64,000 nucleotides of DNA, taken from Alcaligenes faecalis (GTDB taxonomy: Bacteria; Pseudomonadota; Gammaproteobacteria; Burkholderiales; Burkholderiaceae_B). Numbering within the stretch: the stretch's first letter is position 1; each line of letters starts with the position of its first letter. Below the pieces are notes generated by a model. The model ran no database searches. It had not been told where the DNA came from and saw nothing but the letters and a program-made list of their open reading frames with translations. The translations under genes were made by a program, and so were the position numbers. Location: assembly GCF_002443155.1 (NCBI RefSeq), contig NZ_CP023667.1:1178001-1242000 (forward strand). The letters are read 5' to 3'. Below, piece by piece: positions 62,972-64,000 of this stretch.

Positions 62972-64000
62972 TTATGCCTGGCTATACGCTGCCTGGCTGG
63001 CAGACTGCTGATAGCGACGACGCACCATCAGACCCCATGCCAGGCCCAGTACCGCGGACGCCAACGAGCCGCACAGAACGCCCAGCTTGGCCGCGTCCAG
63101 CAGAACCGGCTCGGCAAAGGCCAGGTTGGCCACAAAGATGGACATGGTAAAGCCGATACCGGCCAGCAAACCAATCAGGGTGACGCCTGCCCAGTCCATG
63201 CCGGCAGGCAGGGTGCACAGACCCAGGCGCACGGGCAACCAGGTGCCCAGCAGGACGCCCAAGGGCTTGCCCACAATCAGGGCAATGGCCACGCCAAACA
63301 GTGCGCTTTGTGCGCCAGCAGCATTCAGGTCCAGGCCATTGAGGCTGACCCCGGCATTGGCCAGGGCAAACACCGGCATGATGATGAACGCCACCCAAGG
63401 ATGCAACAGTGCAGGAATACGCTGAACCGGCGGCAGGATTTCACGTTGGGCCAGCTGCATCTTCTGCAAGGTGTGCATGATTTCCTGGGTGTCGTGCTGA
63501 CCTTCCAGCTTGGTCGCCAGTTCCAGATTCAGGTGACGGGCCTTGCGCGGCAGAGGCAGGGCGCGCACAGGACTCATCATGCCCAGGACCACACCGGCCA
63601 GGGTGGGGTGGGCACCTGTTTTCAGCAGGCCAAACCACAAGATCGCGCCGGGAACGACATAGGCCCAGGCCGAGCCAATGCCCATTTTTTGCAGGCCCAG
63701 AACCGCCACAATCCCAACACCTGCAATCAGGAAAGCGCTGTAGTCCAGACCGCCGGAGTAAAAGAAGGCGATGATCAGGATGGCGACCAGGTCGTCAATA
63801 ATGGCCAGCGCCAGCAAGAATACCCGTAAGCTGGGAGGCAGTGAGCGGCCCAGCAAAGCCAGTACGCCGACGGCAAAGGCAATATCGGTGGCGGTAGGAA
63901 TGGCCCAACCCATCAGCACTTTCGGGTCTGGGTTCATGGCCGCGTAGATCAGTGCAGGCAAGGTAATGGCGGACAGCGCTGCACAGATAGGCAGCATGGC
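62972..64000 (-). CDS. nhaA: Na+/H+ antiporter NhaA, 5' end beyond the window
   Basis: The last 342 or more residues of NhaA. The ion-binding aspartates appear in [19 protein letters not shown], and [21 protein letters not shown] and [16 protein letters not shown] are family landmarks. It exchanges two protons for one Na+ and maintains pH and sodium balance. The frame is open to the window edge, so the true start lies further right. Total length in the family is about 390-400 residues. Confidence 0.95.
   Translation of the reverse strand, partial: AMLPICAALSAITLPALIYAAMNPDPKVLMGWAIPTATDIAFAVGVLALLGRSLPPSLRVFLLALAIIDDLVAILIIAFFYSGGLDYSAFLIAGVGIVAVLGLQKMGIGSAWAYVVPGAILWFGLLKTGAHPTLAGVVLGMMSPVRALPLPRKARHLNLELATKLEGQHDTQEIMHTLQKMQLAQREILPPVQRIPALLHPWVAFIIMPVFALANAGVSLNGLDLNAAGAQSALFGVAIALIVGKPLGVLLGTWLPVRLGLCTLPAGMDWAGVTLIGLLAGIGFTMSIFVANLAFAEPVLLDAAKLGVLCGSLASAVLGLAWGLMVRRRYQQSASQAAYSQA

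Overview
The window looks like chromosomal DNA of a betaproteobacterium of the Alcaligenaceae, most likely Alcaligenes or a close relative. This is inferred from GC-rich coding DNA, gene families and the absence of phage or plasmid functions; no ribosomal RNA is present to confirm it. About 50 genes are densely packed on both strands. I found no tRNA, rRNA or CRISPR array.

Bases 1-6.8 kb: the end of a cold-shock protein gene, then a response-regulator/histidine-kinase pair (minus strand) divergent from a four-gene respiratory operon. That operon encodes a CcoN-like oxidase subunit, a CcoO-like monohaem cytochrome, a cytochrome c4-like dihaem protein and a TsdA-like thiosulfate dehydrogenase. 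Together they could pass thiosulfate electrons to oxygen. Bases 6.8-10.1 kb: an accessory patch with a (CTT)14 tract, two copies of a ~230-base palindromic repeat (one split exactly at its apex by an IS110/IS1111-group insertion sequence) and a metallophosphatase gene stopped by an in-frame amber codon.

Bases 10.2-14.3 kb: a FecI/FecR-type iron signalling set with two Fur-like boxes; its TonB-dependent receptor is frameshifted. Bases 14.4-26.7 kb: a class V aminotransferase, a NodT-type outer-membrane efflux lipoprotein, a MarC protein, an amidohydrolase, a CPA1 antiporter, a YtcA/MdtN/MdtO-like efflux operon, a purine permease and a HAD phosphatase. Bases 26.8-34.7 kb: HdeD, a copper-delivery cluster (PCuAC, SCO, DUF2946), a small lipoprotein, an FMN glutamate synthase-like protein, a FUSC-MarR operon and a PncC/CinA-domain protein.

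Bases 34.7-39.8 kb: an aconitase gene divergent from a GntR-type regulator and a PrpF isomerase, with two palindromes between them. Bases 39.8-47.4 kb: an AraC regulator divergent from an aromatic ring-hydroxylating dioxygenase operon (binding protein, alpha and beta subunits, isochorismatase-fold protein, SDR, FAD oxidoreductase) that has no reductase gene of its own. Bases 47.6-52.6 kb: two large MscS-family channels in tandem. Bases 52.7-56.1 kb: an MHS transporter, a class V PLP enzyme, an SRPBCC protein and an XRE-cupin regulator. Bases 56.2-64 kb: an HD-GYP response regulator, an MHYT hybrid kinase, MgtE, a CnbZ-like protein and the 3' part of nhaA.

The strongest unusual signals are the IS1111-type element in the loop of a palindromic repeat, with sequence matches suggesting a guide (bridge) RNA; the TsdA-oxidase operon; the dioxygenase operon with a catalytically stripped isochorismatase-fold protein; and the paired palindromes in front of the double winged-helix GntR regulator.
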